From Geobacter sp. UBA6169 (GTDB lineage Bacteria > Desulfobacterota > Desulfuromonadia > Geobacterales > Pseudopelobacteraceae): 6,996 bases of DNA. The notes beneath the pieces are model-generated. The model ran no database searches. It worked only from the letters and a program-made list of their open reading frames with translations, and was not told the origin of the DNA. A program made the translations under genes and the position numbers. Shown here in pieces: positions 6,805 through 6,996 of this stretch (positions are counted from its first letter, which is position 1; every line of letters begins with the position of its first letter). The DNA is taken from NCBI GenBank assembly GCA_002422265.1, contig DIUB01000076.1:1-6996 (forward strand), read 5' to 3'.

Positions 6805-6996
6805 TCAGCCGATCTGGCGCACCCCGAAGGCCTCCAGCAGTTTCAGCTCATCCAGCAGCGCATACAGCCGCTGATCGCCGGCCAGCAGGGTCAAGCGTAC
6901 CTTGTCGCGGTTAACCAGCTTCATCAGGTAGCCGATCACCGCCGACGGCAGGGCAAAAGAATCTTGAAACCGCAGGGTCACGCTTGAGGCGCCCCC
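6805..6996 (-). CDS. STAS-like domain protein, C-terminal part (5' end outside window)
   Basis: The reading frame is open from the right edge to a TGA stop and gives 63 residues; the start lies beyond the window. The visible part contains QDSFALPSAVIGYLMKLV, then a hydrophobic strand (VRLTLLAG), then a helix (LYALLDELKLLEAFGV) just before the C-terminus. This order resembles the second half of STAS domains (anti-sigma-factor antagonists and relatives): a D-S motif opening a helix, a strand, then a final helix with a 'gL...f.v' ending. In that family the Ser after Asp is usually the phosphorylation site; whether this DS works the same way cannot be told from a fragment. The stop is 6 nt before the start of the PhnD-like gene, so the two are probably cotranscribed and translationally coupled. 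STAS proteins usually work in partner-switching or chemosensory circuits, which fits the signalling neighbours. The family call rests on motif order only and is moderate. Confidence 0.55.
   Translation of the reverse strand, partial: GGASSVTLRFQDSFALPSAVIGYLMKLVNRDKVRLTLLAGDQRLYALLDELKLLEAFGVRQIG

Overview
The window is a single block of minus-strand signalling genes from a Gram-negative bacterium. Evidence for a Gram-negative host: two periplasmic solute-binding proteins with Sec signal peptides, two membrane sensors with extracytoplasmic Cache-type domains, a diguanylate cyclase and a phosphorelay kinase. The base composition looks moderately GC-rich by eye. The mix of Cache/PAS/GGDEF proteins, large hybrid kinases and STAS proteins recalls Geobacter/Trichlorobacter-type Desulfuromonadota, but this is an impression, not a database match.

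Layout in transcription order (right to left): (1) the 3' end of a small STAS-like protein, running off the right edge (6805-6996); (2) a secreted PhnD-type (PF12974-like) solute-binding protein (5983-6798), 6 nt after the STAS stop; (3) a membrane-anchored dCache-PAS-GGDEF diguanylate cyclase (4049-5983), start and stop overlapping as TGATG; (4) a secreted family-3 (amino-acid-type) solute-binding protein (3115-3996), after a 52-nt gap with a strong Shine-Dalgarno; (5) a 1005-residue hybrid histidine kinase, Cache-HisKA-HATPase-REC-REC-HPt (86-3103), starting 11 nt after the previous stop; (6) an 85-nt left edge with a REP-like palindromic repeat. No transcription start or canonical intrinsic terminator is visible. 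The spacing suggests one operon whose promoter lies to the right of the window.

The arrangement alternates binding protein / membrane sensor / binding protein / membrane sensor, with no ABC permease or ATPase. I infer, without proof, that the binding proteins act as periplasmic ligand receptors for the adjacent sensors rather than in transport. One branch would end in c-di-GMP synthesis (intact GGEEF active site and RxxD inhibitory site). The other would end in an HPt phosphotransfer whose final response regulator is not encoded here. The STAS-like protein could link the cluster to a partner-switching or chemosensory system further upstream. The many plus-strand ORFs are shadows of these genes.
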